This document shows, in pieces, positions 56,361 through 64,000 of a DNA stretch of 64,000 bases; the first letter of the stretch is position 1, and each line of letters begins with the position of its first letter. The stretch is from Mycobacterium lacus. GTDB lineage: Bacteria > Actinomycetota > Actinomycetes > Mycobacteriales > Mycobacteriaceae. The DNA lies in assembly GCF_010731535.1 (NCBI RefSeq), contig NZ_AP022581.1, positions 682,001-746,000 of the forward strand. Direction: 5' to 3'. A program made the translations under genes and the position numbers. Below the pieces are notes generated by a model, which had not been told where the DNA came from, searched no databases, and saw only the letters and a program-made list of their open reading frames with translations.

Positions 56361-57961
56361 GCGTTGGCCTGCGCGTTGAGGGCATACAGCATGGTGCGCA
56401 ACGGCGTCGCCGATACCACATCGGTATGACCTGCGGCCATCGCGGCCCGCACCGCGGCTTCGGAATGATCGTCGAGGTTCGGGTGATCCCCCGTGCTGTG
56501 CGCGCGCAGCGGGCTGATCCGCAACGCGATATCGGTGAGCTCACGCAGCTCCGCCGTATCGTTCTCTGACCAAGCCGATAGGCTCAGCTTGCCTTCGCGC
56601 ACTTCGCCCTCATAGCCGTCGACGGTGATCTGCTTGCCGGCCAGCGACGCGGCGACTCCGTGACCGCAGCCCACCACAGCCACCCGGCCCAGTTCCCGGC
56701 TGACCACCGCCGCGTGGCTGGCGGCCCCGCCGACCTCGGTGACAATGCCTTGCGCGGACAGCATGCCCAGGACGTCTTCGGGCCGAGTGTGGTCGCGCAC
56801 CAAGATGACCGGCTCGCCGCGCGCGGCGGCGTCCAGCGCCCGGTCCACGTCGGTGTACGCTGTCCCGGTCACCACGCCCGGGCAGGCCGGCAAGCCGCTG
56901 GCCAAAAGCTTTGCGGCTAGCCGTGTTTCGGGCTGCAGCGCGGGCAGCAGCAGAGTCTCGACATGTGCGGGGGTGACTCGGCGCAGTGCCTCGGTGTCAT
57001 CGATGAGGCCCTCGCGCCGCAGCTGCAGCGCCAGTCGCACCGCGGCCTGCGCCGACCGCTCGGCCGCCCGGGTTTGCAGCAGCCACAGCCTGCCGTCCTC
57101 GATGGTGAACTCGATCTCCTGAACGTCGCGGGCGAGCCGTTCCAAGCTGCGGGCGGCGTCGATCAAATCGACGTAAGCCGCCGGTTGCTCATGGCTGAGG
57201 GTGGCGATGGGTTCGACGTCGACTAGGCCCGACACGACGTCGTCGCCCTGGCCGCCGGGCAGCCATTCGCCGAACGGTTCGGCCGAGCCGGTTACCGGGT
57301 TGCGCGACGACAACACTCCAGCACCCGAGTTTGTCGCCTGATTGCCGAACACCATCGCCTGCACGACCACCGCGGTACCGCTCCGGTCGGACAGACCGCA
57401 GTGGTCGCGATAGGCAATGGCGCGTGGCGAGTTCCATGAGGCGAACACGGCCTCGATGCCGGTGCGTAACTGGGCGTACGGGTCGTCGGGGGGGCTGGTG
57501 TCTGCAACGATCCGCCGGTACATACGGGTGAACCGCCGCCGGGTGTCGCGTGCGAAATCGGGCGAGCCGTAGCTGGCCAAGGCCTGTTCGACCTCGTCGT
57601 TGATGCCCAGATCCAGGATCGTGTCCATCATGCCGGGCATCGACTGCGTGGCCCCCGAGCGCACGCTGACCAGCAACGGACGCGGGCCCCGGCCAAAGGT
57701 GCGCGAGGTTTCGGCCTCCAGCCGGCTCATCCGGTCGAGCACGTCGGGCCAGATCGCGTCCATCGTCTGCTGGGGTTCGGTGAGGTACCGCACACCCACC
57801 GTGGTGGTGATGCAGAATGCGGGCGGTACCGGCAGTTTGTGCCGGCGCATCGCGTCGATCCCGTGGCCCTTGTTGCCCAGGATCTCACGCGGGTGGTTTG
57901 CGCCGCCGTCCAGCAACACCACGTTGTGTCGGGAGGGCGCGGCACCCTTGCCTCGTGGCAA
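56357..57961 (-). CDS. ppdK: Pyruvate phosphate dikinase-like protein
   Basis: The product has an N-terminal ATP-grasp/PPDK part (LLDGGANHPREILGNKG, SVRSGATQSMPGMMDTILDLG) and a phosphohistidine domain with the catalytic His in TEVGGAASHAAVVSRELG. It lacks the C-terminal PEP-binding TIM barrel of full PPDK (about 870 residues), as in Rv1127c (490 residues). It should phosphorylate its own His from ATP; the later acceptor is unclear. The start is uncertain: TTG 57961 is chosen, with GTG 57922 closest to homologues and a GTG at 58015 upstream. Confidence 0.85.
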   Translation of the reverse strand: MPRGKGAAPSRHNVVLLDGGANHPREILGNKGHGIDAMRRHKLPVPPAFCITTTVGVRYLTEPQQTMDAIWPDVLDRMSRLEAETSRTFGRGPRPLLVSVRSGATQSMPGMMDTILDLGINDEVEQALASYGSPDFARDTRRRFTRMYRRIVADTSPPDDPYAQLRTGIEAVFASWNSPRAIAYRDHCGLSDRSGTAVVVQAMVFGNQATNSGAGVLSSRNPVTGSAEPFGEWLPGGQGDDVVSGLVDVEPIATLSHEQPAAYVDLIDAARSLERLARDVQEIEFTIEDGRLWLLQTRAAERSAQAAVRLALQLRREGLIDDTEALRRVTPAHVETLLLPALQPETRLAAKLLASGLPACPGVVTGTAYTDVDRALDAAARGEPVILVRDHTRPEDVLGMLSAQGIVTEVGGAASHAAVVSRELGRVAVVGCGHGVAASLAGKQITVDGYEGEVREGKLSLSAWSENDTAELRELTDIALRISPLRAHSTGDHPNLDDHSEAAVRAAMAAGHTDVVSATPLRTMLYALNAQANA

Positions 57962-58053
57962 ACGAGTCGTGGTGCACCCCCTTCTAGCGCCGGAACGCCC
58001 GCTATGTTCCCACACGGGCTGCTGGCCTCGACGGATGATCTAGGTTTGCAGTT

Positions 58054-58563
58054 ATGACTCCCTATGACGTCGGGTTGCTGATCCTGCGGCTGGTGCTGGG
58101 TGTGACACTGGCCGCGCACGGCATGAACAAGTTCTTCGGCGGCGGCCGGATACCGGGCACCGCGCGCTGGTTCGAAAGCATCGGCATGAAGCCGGGCACT
58201 TTTCACGCCGCGGTCGCGGCCAGCACCGAGACGGCCGCCGGGTTCGGCCTGGCGGCAGGGCTGCTCACCCCGATTCCGGCGGCGGGCTTCGTCTCGCTGA
58301 TGGTCGTCGCGGCGTGGACCGTACACCGCCCCAACGGCTTCTTCATCGTCAAGGAAGGCTGGGAGTACAACCTGGTGCTGGCGGTCAGCGCGGTCGCGGT
58401 GGCCACACTGGGCGCCGGAAAGCTCAGCCTCGACTGGCTGATCTTCGGGAAGAACTGGCTCGACGGCTGGCAGGGCTTGCTGCTCTCGGTGGCGCTTGGC
58501 CTCGCCGGTGCCATCGGCCAGTTGCTGATCTTCTATCGACCGCCGGCCAAACAGGCGAGGTAG
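58054..58563 (+). CDS. DoxX family membrane protein
   Basis: The 169-residue protein has four hydrophobic helices and the family start VGLLILRLVLGVTLAAHGMNKFFG. Some mycobacterial DoxX proteins act in oxidative-stress membrane complexes; the role here is unknown. It diverges from ppdK. Confidence 0.88.
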   Translation: MTPYDVGLLILRLVLGVTLAAHGMNKFFGGGRIPGTARWFESIGMKPGTFHAAVAASTETAAGFGLAAGLLTPIPAAGFVSLMVVAAWTVHRPNGFFIVKEGWEYNLVLAVSAVAVATLGAGKLSLDWLIFGKNWLDGWQGLLLSVALGLAGAIGQLLIFYRPPAKQAR

Positions 58564-58573
58564 CCCGGCTGCG

Positions 58574-59935
58574 CTAGGGGTCGTCTTCATCCTCGTCCAC
58601 CAGTAGTTTTTCGGGGTGGTGGTAGCTGTTGGTCCTCGGCTGGCCGTGGTCGAGGTGCGGCGGTGGGATCCATTCGGTGGTGCCGTCTTTGCGTTTTCGG
58701 GTGGTCCAGCCTTGTTCGGCCTGTGGGTGATGCCCGCCGCAGGCGAAGGTCAGGTCGTTGACGTCGGTGGTATGGCAGTGGGCGTAGGGGGTGCAGTGGT
58801 GCACCTCGCAGTAGTAGCCCGACACGTCGCATCCCGGCGCGGTGCACCCGCGGTCCTTGGCGTACAACACAATTCGTTGCCCAGGGGAGGCCAGGCGTGT
58901 GGTGTGATACAGCGCCAGGGCGTTGCCCTGGTCGAAGATCGCCAAATAGTGGTGGGCGTGGCGGGCCAGGCGGATCACATCGGACATGGGCAGCATGCCG
59001 CCGGCGCCGGTGCGCCCCTTGCCGGCGGCGGCCTCGAGGTCGTTGAGCGTGGTGGTCACGATGATGCTGGCCGGCAACCCGTTGTGCTGGCCCAGCTTTC
59101 CGGAGGCCAGCAGCGCGCGCAGCGCGGCGTTGAGACCATCGTGGTTGCGCTGCGCGGTGCTGCGGGTGTCGTGCCGCACGGCCTGTTCCGACGGCGCGCC
59201 GTCGATGACCGGAGTCTCATCGGTGGGGTTGCACATGCCCGGGGCGGCCAGCCTGGCCAGCACCGCCTCCACGGTGGCCCGCGCCTCGGGCGTCAGATAG
59301 CCACTGATCCGTGACATCCCGTCGACATCGTGCTTGCCCACCACCAGCGCGCGCCGGCGCGCCCGATCCTCCTCGGAGAAGTCGCCGTCGGGGTTAAGGC
59401 AGTCCATCAACCGCGCGGCCAGCCTGGCCACCTGGTCGGGGCGAAACTGGGTGGCCAACCGGGCCAGATGGGCCTCGGCCTGGTCTTGGGTCTCCACATC
59501 AACACCGACCGGCAGGCGGCGAACGACATCGCGGATCACCCGAACATGCCCGTCACCGATCCGGCCCGCCCGCTGCGCCGCCGCGGTCGCGGTCAGCCGC
59601 GGCGCCAACGGCTGACCGGTCAACGCCCGCCGCTCGCCCAGATCGGCAGCCTCGGCCACCCACCGGCTGGCCTCACCCCGGGTGACACCCAACCGGCTGG
59701 CCAACACCGACCCCAGCTTGCCGCCCAACTCCTCCTCGCCGGCCCGCTCGGCGAGCTGATTGATCAACCCATGCCGAGCCACCGGCAGCCGACGCGCCAC
59801 CCGCTCCAGGCGCTCCAAAAACGCCAACCGCTCCGGGGTGGTCAACACATCAAACGACAAGCCGCACAAGCGGTCCACATCATGATCGAGCGCGTCGCAG
59901 ACCTCAACGATCTCCTCACGCGTGCTCGAACCCAT
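58574..59935 (-). CDS. DUF222 / HNH endonuclease protein, 13E12 repeat family (Rv1128c orthologue)
   Basis: The 453-residue protein has an N-terminal DUF222 region and a C-terminal HNH nuclease domain ([36 protein letters not shown]) with the His-His, Asn and His set present. In M. tuberculosis the 13E12 family is present in several copies and some of them host the phiRv1 prophage attachment site. No prophage is present here. It matches Rv1128c (451 residues) in place. Confidence 0.92.
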   Translation of the reverse strand: MGSSTREEIVEVCDALDHDVDRLCGLSFDVLTTPERLAFLERLERVARRLPVARHGLINQLAERAGEEELGGKLGSVLASRLGVTRGEASRWVAEAADLGERRALTGQPLAPRLTATAAAQRAGRIGDGHVRVIRDVVRRLPVGVDVETQDQAEAHLARLATQFRPDQVARLAARLMDCLNPDGDFSEEDRARRRALVVGKHDVDGMSRISGYLTPEARATVEAVLARLAAPGMCNPTDETPVIDGAPSEQAVRHDTRSTAQRNHDGLNAALRALLASGKLGQHNGLPASIIVTTTLNDLEAAAGKGRTGAGGMLPMSDVIRLARHAHHYLAIFDQGNALALYHTTRLASPGQRIVLYAKDRGCTAPGCDVSGYYCEVHHCTPYAHCHTTDVNDLTFACGGHHPQAEQGWTTRKRKDGTTEWIPPPHLDHGQPRTNSYHHPEKLLVDEDEDDP

Positions 59936-60033
59936 ACCTCAATACTATGAGCCGCCACCGACAGAAACCGGTCCGCTAAAACCACTGAAACTACAGTGAC
60001 ACACGGGATTTCAGTGTCAGTCGGCGACTTCTA

Positions 60034-60424
60034 TTGTTGGTCAACATGGGCTACGCCAACCGCGGCAGCAACAATGTCGGCTTCGGGAACACCGGCAACC
60101 ACAACTTCGGCACCGGCAACGGGAACTCGGGTTTCCAGAACAGCGGAAGCATGAACGCGGGCTCGATCAACACCGGCGACTTCAACTCCGGTGACATCAA
60201 CACCGGGTGGGCCAACTCCGGCGGTCGCAACACGGACGGTCTTAACTGGGGCAAGGCGAACACCGGCTTCGACAATATCGGCATCGAGTCTTCAACTCAT
60301 GCATCGGCAACTCGGGCAACGACGACTCGGGCCTCTTCAACAAGGCGGATCCGAGCTCCGGCTTTTGCAGTCGGTCGTCGTTGGCCGAGTCCTGGCCGGT
60401 GCAATCGCGGCAAGCCCCACGATG
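60034..60424 (+). pseudogene. PPE-MPTR relic (repeat region only)
   Basis: 60034-60290 encodes MPTR repeats ([20 protein letters not shown] ... [14 protein letters not shown]) with no PPE domain in front. After about 60290 a frameshift moves the repeats into another frame ([18 protein letters not shown]), which soon ends. It has no start codon context of a real gene and no upstream PPE domain within 90 bases. Confidence 0.75.
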
Positions 60425-60432
60425 GGGATAGC

Positions 60433-60522
60433 GGGGCGGCACAGGATGAGGTTTCGGTTGCCATCGCATCGGTGTTCGGCAGCTTCGGCGAGGAATTCCA
60501 GGTTGTCAGCGCCCGAACCGCT
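60433..60522 (+). pseudogene. PE-domain scrap
   Basis: The plus strand encodes [27 protein letters not shown], matching the second half of the PE domain (ADEVSxAIAxLFGxxGxEYQxLSAxxA). No PE start, linker or PGRS follows. It sits just after the MPTR relic, so two different gene families left fragments side by side. Confidence 0.6.
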
Positions 60523-60635
60523 CGCGGAGGCAATTGGTGCACCGCTGCCAATGTGGTCGACCGGAGTAGCGGTTGCCCGGTGCTCTGCTGGGATGGTGAT
60601 CAGCCGAGGCCCGACGAACCTTGCGAACCAGATCA

Positions 60636-62006
60636 CTAAGTGACTGCGGCCGTTGCGGTTTCGTTGGCCATCACTTCCGATGCGGCGCGCTCGCCGGAGC
60701 GGATCGCCCCGTCGATCCACCCGCACATGATGGCCGAGCTTTCGGTGCCGGCCCAATGGACACGACCACACGGCGCACGCAGCGCGGGGCCGAATTCGGT
60801 GAGCACACCGGTTGGGGTGTGGCTGATCATCCCGCCACCCGAATACCGCTCGACGGTCCAGTTCTGTTCGTGGTACTCGACGGGCGTGGCGGCCTTGTCG
60901 CCGAACCGGCTGACGAGTTCGCCGATGACTGTGGCTTTGCGCTCGGCCTCGTCGAGTCGGGTCAGCCGACGCGCGGCAGGTCCTTCGGTGATGACGCACA
61001 TGATTCCCGGATTGCCTGTGTCCGTGCAGGCGTCGATGGTCAGCGTGGCCGGGGTATGCGGCGCGGCCGACTGGCCGGACAATCCGTCGGACCGCCAGAA
61101 CGCCTCGTCGTAGATGACGGATGTCTTGATGACCGCGCCGCCGGGCATCCGCTGATGTAGAAGCGCTCGATCCGCCGGCAGCATTGGCTCGTAGACGATC
61201 GAGCCCGCGATCGCCACCGGAATCGTCACGATGACCCGGCGCGCCCGCAGCGCCAGACCTTCCGCGACGACCGTGACCCCGTCGGCGTCCTGCGCGATCC
61301 GCCGGACCGGCCGCGACATATGCAGCGCGTCACCCAGTTCGGCGGCCATCGGGCGGTAGATGGCCCCCATACCGCCGACCGGGCGGGCATCCTGGGCGCC
61401 GCCCGTGCCCGAGATGACAAACGTGGGACCGCCGCCGGACGCCATCTGCAGCAGCATCCACAGCAACGACACCTCGGAGGATGCCGTGGTGTAGGGGCCG
61501 GCCAGGGCCATGTCCAGCATCTCACGGGCCGGCTTGGACAACACATTCCGCTCGAGCCAATCCCCCAGGCTGATCCGGTCCCATTCGGCGGCATCCTTTG
61601 CCTCCCAGGGGGATTCGCGCGGAATCGTCTTGCACATCTGCTCCACCGTCAGCAAACCAATGCCAAGGTTGGCCACCGCCCACGGGCTCATCGTCCAGGG
61701 CAATTTGCCGCCGTAGCGGTGCTTCTTGCCGTCGACGATCATCATGGCGTCACCGTCGTTGTGCTGCTTGTACTCGGGCACGCCGAGCTCATCCATCAAC
61801 GCGTAGATCCGGTCCTGGCCCGGTCCGATCCACGCGCCGCCGCGATCGATCCACACGCCGTCGTCGCGGGTCACGGTGAAAGTGCGGCCGCCGACCCGGT
61901 CACGAGCCTCCAGCAAGGCCACCGCGCGACCGGCTTGCTTCAATCGCAGGGCGGCCGTCAAGCCGGCAAATCCCGCTCCGACCACGCAAAAATCGACATC
62001 TGCCAT
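60636..62006 (-). CDS. Flavin-containing amine oxidase
   Basis: The 456-residue protein has an N-terminal FAD-binding motif ([21 protein letters not shown]), the amine oxidase segment [26 protein letters not shown] and a C-terminal [23 protein letters not shown]. It resembles monoamine oxidases such as AofH (Rv3170) and should oxidise amines to aldehydes or imines; the substrate is unknown. AAGGAG precedes ATG 62006, which decides the start. It is 34 bases downstream of prpR on the same strand, but not part of this locus in M. tuberculosis. Confidence 0.92.
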   Translation of the reverse strand: MADVDFCVVGAGFAGLTAALRLKQAGRAVALLEARDRVGGRTFTVTRDDGVWIDRGGAWIGPGQDRIYALMDELGVPEYKQHNDGDAMMIVDGKKHRYGGKLPWTMSPWAVANLGIGLLTVEQMCKTIPRESPWEAKDAAEWDRISLGDWLERNVLSKPAREMLDMALAGPYTTASSEVSLLWMLLQMASGGGPTFVISGTGGAQDARPVGGMGAIYRPMAAELGDALHMSRPVRRIAQDADGVTVVAEGLALRARRVIVTIPVAIAGSIVYEPMLPADRALLHQRMPGGAVIKTSVIYDEAFWRSDGLSGQSAAPHTPATLTIDACTDTGNPGIMCVITEGPAARRLTRLDEAERKATVIGELVSRFGDKAATPVEYHEQNWTVERYSGGGMISHTPTGVLTEFGPALRAPCGRVHWAGTESSAIMCGWIDGAIRSGERAASEVMANETATAAVT

Positions 62007-62040
62007 GCCCGGCTCCTTAGCCGATCCCCTTGGCAGCAAG

Positions 62041-63498
62041 CTACACCGATTGCGGTTGCCCGGTGAACGAATAGGGCAAGCTGCTGCCCGCGTTCTCGTC
62101 TACCACGACCCGTCCGCCGAGATACGGAAACGCGCGCTGGGCGCACGACGTCCGGTTGCAGATCTTGCAGCCCGCTCCGATCGGGACCGCCGTTGTCGGA
62201 TCGTCGAGGACTACCCCGGTCGAGTAGACCAGCTCGCCGGCATAAGCGAGGTCGCACCCCAGCCCGACGGCAAAGCTCTTACGCTGGCCGAGGTATCCGC
62301 GGCCCTCGGGGACAGTGGTCTTGGCCACCCAGAAATACGAGCGCCCGTCGGGCATCTGCGCCACCTGCACGACGATCCGGCCCGGTTGGGCGAACGCGTC
62401 GTGCACCACCCACAGCGGGCAGCTGCCGCCCACCCGGCTGAAGTGGAACGCCGTGGCAGACTGCCGCTTTGAGATGTTGCCCGCCCTGTCGGTGCGCACG
62501 AAGATGAACGGGATCCCGCGCTGCCGCGGCCGCTGTAGCGTCGAAAGCCGATGGCACACGGTCTCGAAGCCCACCCCGAACCGGCGGCCCAGCAGGTCGA
62601 TGTCATAGCGCAATTCCTCTGCGGCCCGGTGGAATTCGCGATAGGGGAGGAGGAAAGCGCCGGCGAAGTAGTTGGCCAGACCGATCCGGGCAACGGCGCG
62701 GGCCTCGATGCTGAGCTGGTCGTCGGTGGCCACGATGGCCGAGATCAACTCTGATTGGCTGAGCAGAGCGAGCTGGGTAGCGATCTGGAACGCGCGCTGC
62801 CCGGGCGACAGCCAGTGTGCGATGCGCAGCACCTTGGTTTCTGGGTGGTAGCGGCGCTTAGCGGTTTCGGGTAGGGCGTCATCGATAACGACGTTGATTG
62901 CGAACTTGTTCCGCATCAGCTGCGACAGCTGGATGTCCAATCCGCCGACGCGCATGCCGAACTCGCCGAACATGTCTTCCGCCGCCAGGTCGAGGTCGCC
63001 GATGTAGTTGTTGCGGTCGTAGAAGAAATCGCGGACCTCCTCGAACGGCATCGGTCGCTGCGGGGGCGGCTCGGCTTCGTCGGTCGCTCGAGATCGATAG
63101 CCCTCCAATTCCTCGGTGGCATCGCGTAACCGGCGGTGCATGGCAACCAGGCTGCGGCCGACCTCAGGCATCCGGGCAACGAACTCCTCGATCTGGTGTT
63201 GGCTGATTGCACGCTCGGCGGTTTCGGTGAAGACGGCGTTGAGGTCGGCCACCAACCGGGCGTCGGAATCGGAGGCGAAGTACTGGGGTGGCAGGTCGAA
63301 GCGCTCGGTGAGCGCAAGCAGCACCGGCACGGTGATGGGGCGCTGGTCGTTCTCCAACTGGTTGACATAGCTGGTGGACAGGTCCAGGGTGCGGGCCAAC
63401 GCCGCCTGAGTGAGGCCGCGTTCTTGACGCAGCCGCCGCAGCCGGGCCCCCGAAAAAGTCTTCGCCACCCTTGAAACGGTACTCCAATTCGAGTTCAC
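62041..63498 (-). CDS. prpR: PrpR: propionate/short-chain fatty acid regulator
   Basis: The 485-residue regulator has an XRE helix-turn-helix ([35 protein letters not shown]), a middle coiled region and sensor, and a C-terminal short-chain fatty acid domain with a cysteine set [16 protein letters not shown] that in M. tuberculosis PrpR (Rv1129c, 486 residues) ligates a 4Fe-4S cluster. It activates prpDC for propionate use through the methylcitrate cycle. The full open frame (GTG 63498) gives the Rv1129c length; an internal GTG at 63468 is an alternative. Divergent from prpD. Confidence 0.93.
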   Translation of the reverse strand: MNSNWSTVSRVAKTFSGARLRRLRQERGLTQAALARTLDLSTSYVNQLENDQRPITVPVLLALTERFDLPPQYFASDSDARLVADLNAVFTETAERAISQHQIEEFVARMPEVGRSLVAMHRRLRDATEELEGYRSRATDEAEPPPQRPMPFEEVRDFFYDRNNYIGDLDLAAEDMFGEFGMRVGGLDIQLSQLMRNKFAINVVIDDALPETAKRRYHPETKVLRIAHWLSPGQRAFQIATQLALLSQSELISAIVATDDQLSIEARAVARIGLANYFAGAFLLPYREFHRAAEELRYDIDLLGRRFGVGFETVCHRLSTLQRPRQRGIPFIFVRTDRAGNISKRQSATAFHFSRVGGSCPLWVVHDAFAQPGRIVVQVAQMPDGRSYFWVAKTTVPEGRGYLGQRKSFAVGLGCDLAYAGELVYSTGVVLDDPTTAVPIGAGCKICNRTSCAQRAFPYLGGRVVVDENAGSSLPYSFTGQPQSV

Positions 63499-63499
63499 A

Positions 63500-63512
63500 A
63501 AGTTCGCAACTT
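63500..63512. promoter_or_regulatory. Palindrome in the prpR-prpD intergenic region
   Basis: AAGTT-CGC-AACTT is a perfect 5-base inverted repeat immediately upstream of the prpR start codon. It could be an autoregulatory operator for PrpR; I have not matched it to a published site. Confidence 0.4.
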
Positions 63513-63587
63513 ACGCCGTATAAGGACACAAAAATACGCATTTACAGGCACTTTTCGGCCGGATGCGCAGTGCGTAGCGTGCGGATT

Positions 63588-64000
63588 GTGCAGATACACG
63601 ACGTACGGTCCAGGCGCAGCGCTGACGATTTCCCCCGCACCGAGCACCTGGCCTACAAGATCGCCGAGGTCGCCACCGATCCGGTCGCGGTCGAGCCGGA
63701 GACCACCGAAATGCTGCTGAACCGGATCATCGACAACGCCGCTGTCAGCGCCGCGGCGGTGCTGCGCCGGCCGGTCACCGTCGCCCGCCAACAGGCGCAG
63801 GCCCACCGCACGCGACGGGGGGCACGGGTTTTCGGCGTGGGCGGCTGCTATGCCGCGGAATGGGCGGCGTGGGCCAACGGTGTCGCGGTGCGCGAACTGG
63901 ATTTCCACGACACGTTTCTGGCCGCGGAGTACTCCCACCCCGGCGACAACATCCCCCCGCTGGTGGCCGTCGCCCAGCAGCTCGGCGTGCGCGGCGCGGA
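63588..64000 (+). CDS. prpD: 2-methylcitrate dehydratase PrpD (5' part, runs off the window)
   Basis: The first 137 residues ([42 protein letters not shown] ... [31 protein letters not shown]) match Rv1130. PrpD converts 2-methylcitrate to 2-methyl-cis-aconitate. The GTG at 63588 fits the known N-terminus. The gene is divergent from prpR, its probable activator. The end is outside the window. Confidence 0.95.
   Translation, partial: MQIHDVRSRRSADDFPRTEHLAYKIAEVATDPVAVEPETTEMLLNRIIDNAAVSAAAVLRRPVTVARQQAQAHRTRRGARVFGVGGCYAAEWAAWANGVAVRELDFHDTFLAAEYSHPGDNIPPLVAVAQQLGVRGA

Noticed and set aside
1..64000. tRNA, rRNA and known riboswitches
   Set aside because: No cloverleaf, rRNA or riboswitch consensus was recognised on reading; a covariance-model search would be needed to exclude small RNAs.

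Overview
The window is high-GC DNA from a slow-growing Mycobacterium. It holds PE, PPE-MPTR and PE_PGRS genes, and from about 12.6 kb to the end the gene order matches the Mycobacterium tuberculosis block Rv1095 to Rv1130: phoH2, polysaccharide deacetylase, Rv1097c, fum, glpX, Rv1100, Rv1101c, 3-beta-HSD, xseB, xseA, ispH, ychF, vapBC32, gnd2, bpoB, ephC, Rv1125, Rv1126c, ppdK, the 13E12-type HNH gene, prpR and prpD. The synteny comes from recognising protein families and their order, not from an alignment, and the species cannot be fixed from this sequence alone.

Region by region. 1-12.5 kb is accessory: a PPE-MPTR gene, a class III cyclase fused to a regulatory ATPase, an MFS transporter fused to a cyclic-nucleotide-binding domain and a patatin lipase, a DesA3-like acyl desaturase and a second MFS pump. 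12.5-23 kb is core: phoH2 with a candidate antitoxin ORF, a deacetylase, a membrane adenylate cyclase, fumarase, fructose-1,6-bisphosphatase II and neighbours. 23-26.2 kb is remodelled: a PE_PGRS relic, a DUF1876 protein, a 2H phosphoesterase and a PE/PPE pair. 26.2-34 kb carries 3-beta-HSD, exonuclease VII, IspH and YchF. 32-35.4 kb is a toxin-antitoxin cluster around ychF. 35.4-39 kb mixes a nucleoside hydrolase relic, an AT-rich island with an NlpC/P60-like gene, small conserved genes, an intact Rv1120c-type cyclase and a zwf1 relic beside intact gnd2. 41-48.5 kb is a regulatory island: a Ser/Thr kinase-ATPase, an EmbR-like SARP-FHA activator, a complete IS1380-family insertion sequence with a TTAG target duplication, and a LysR regulator. 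48.8-58.6 kb holds amidohydrolase, VOC, TetR, EphC, PE_PGRS, Rv1125, Rv1126c, PpdK and DoxX genes. 58.6-64 kb has the HNH gene, decayed PPE/PE fragments, a flavin amine oxidase, and the start of the methylcitrate locus (prpR divergent from prpD).

Themes. Three cyclases and one cNMP-binding lipase/transporter fusion point to several cAMP inputs. The first cyclase lies directly upstream of the cNMP-binding fusion and the desaturase, which suggests a cAMP-tuned lipid-handling module. The kinase/FHA-activator pair recalls PknH-EmbR, but the kinase has a PknK-like ATPase and TPR body. At least four PE/PPE or housekeeping relics show ongoing decay at the joints between conserved blocks.
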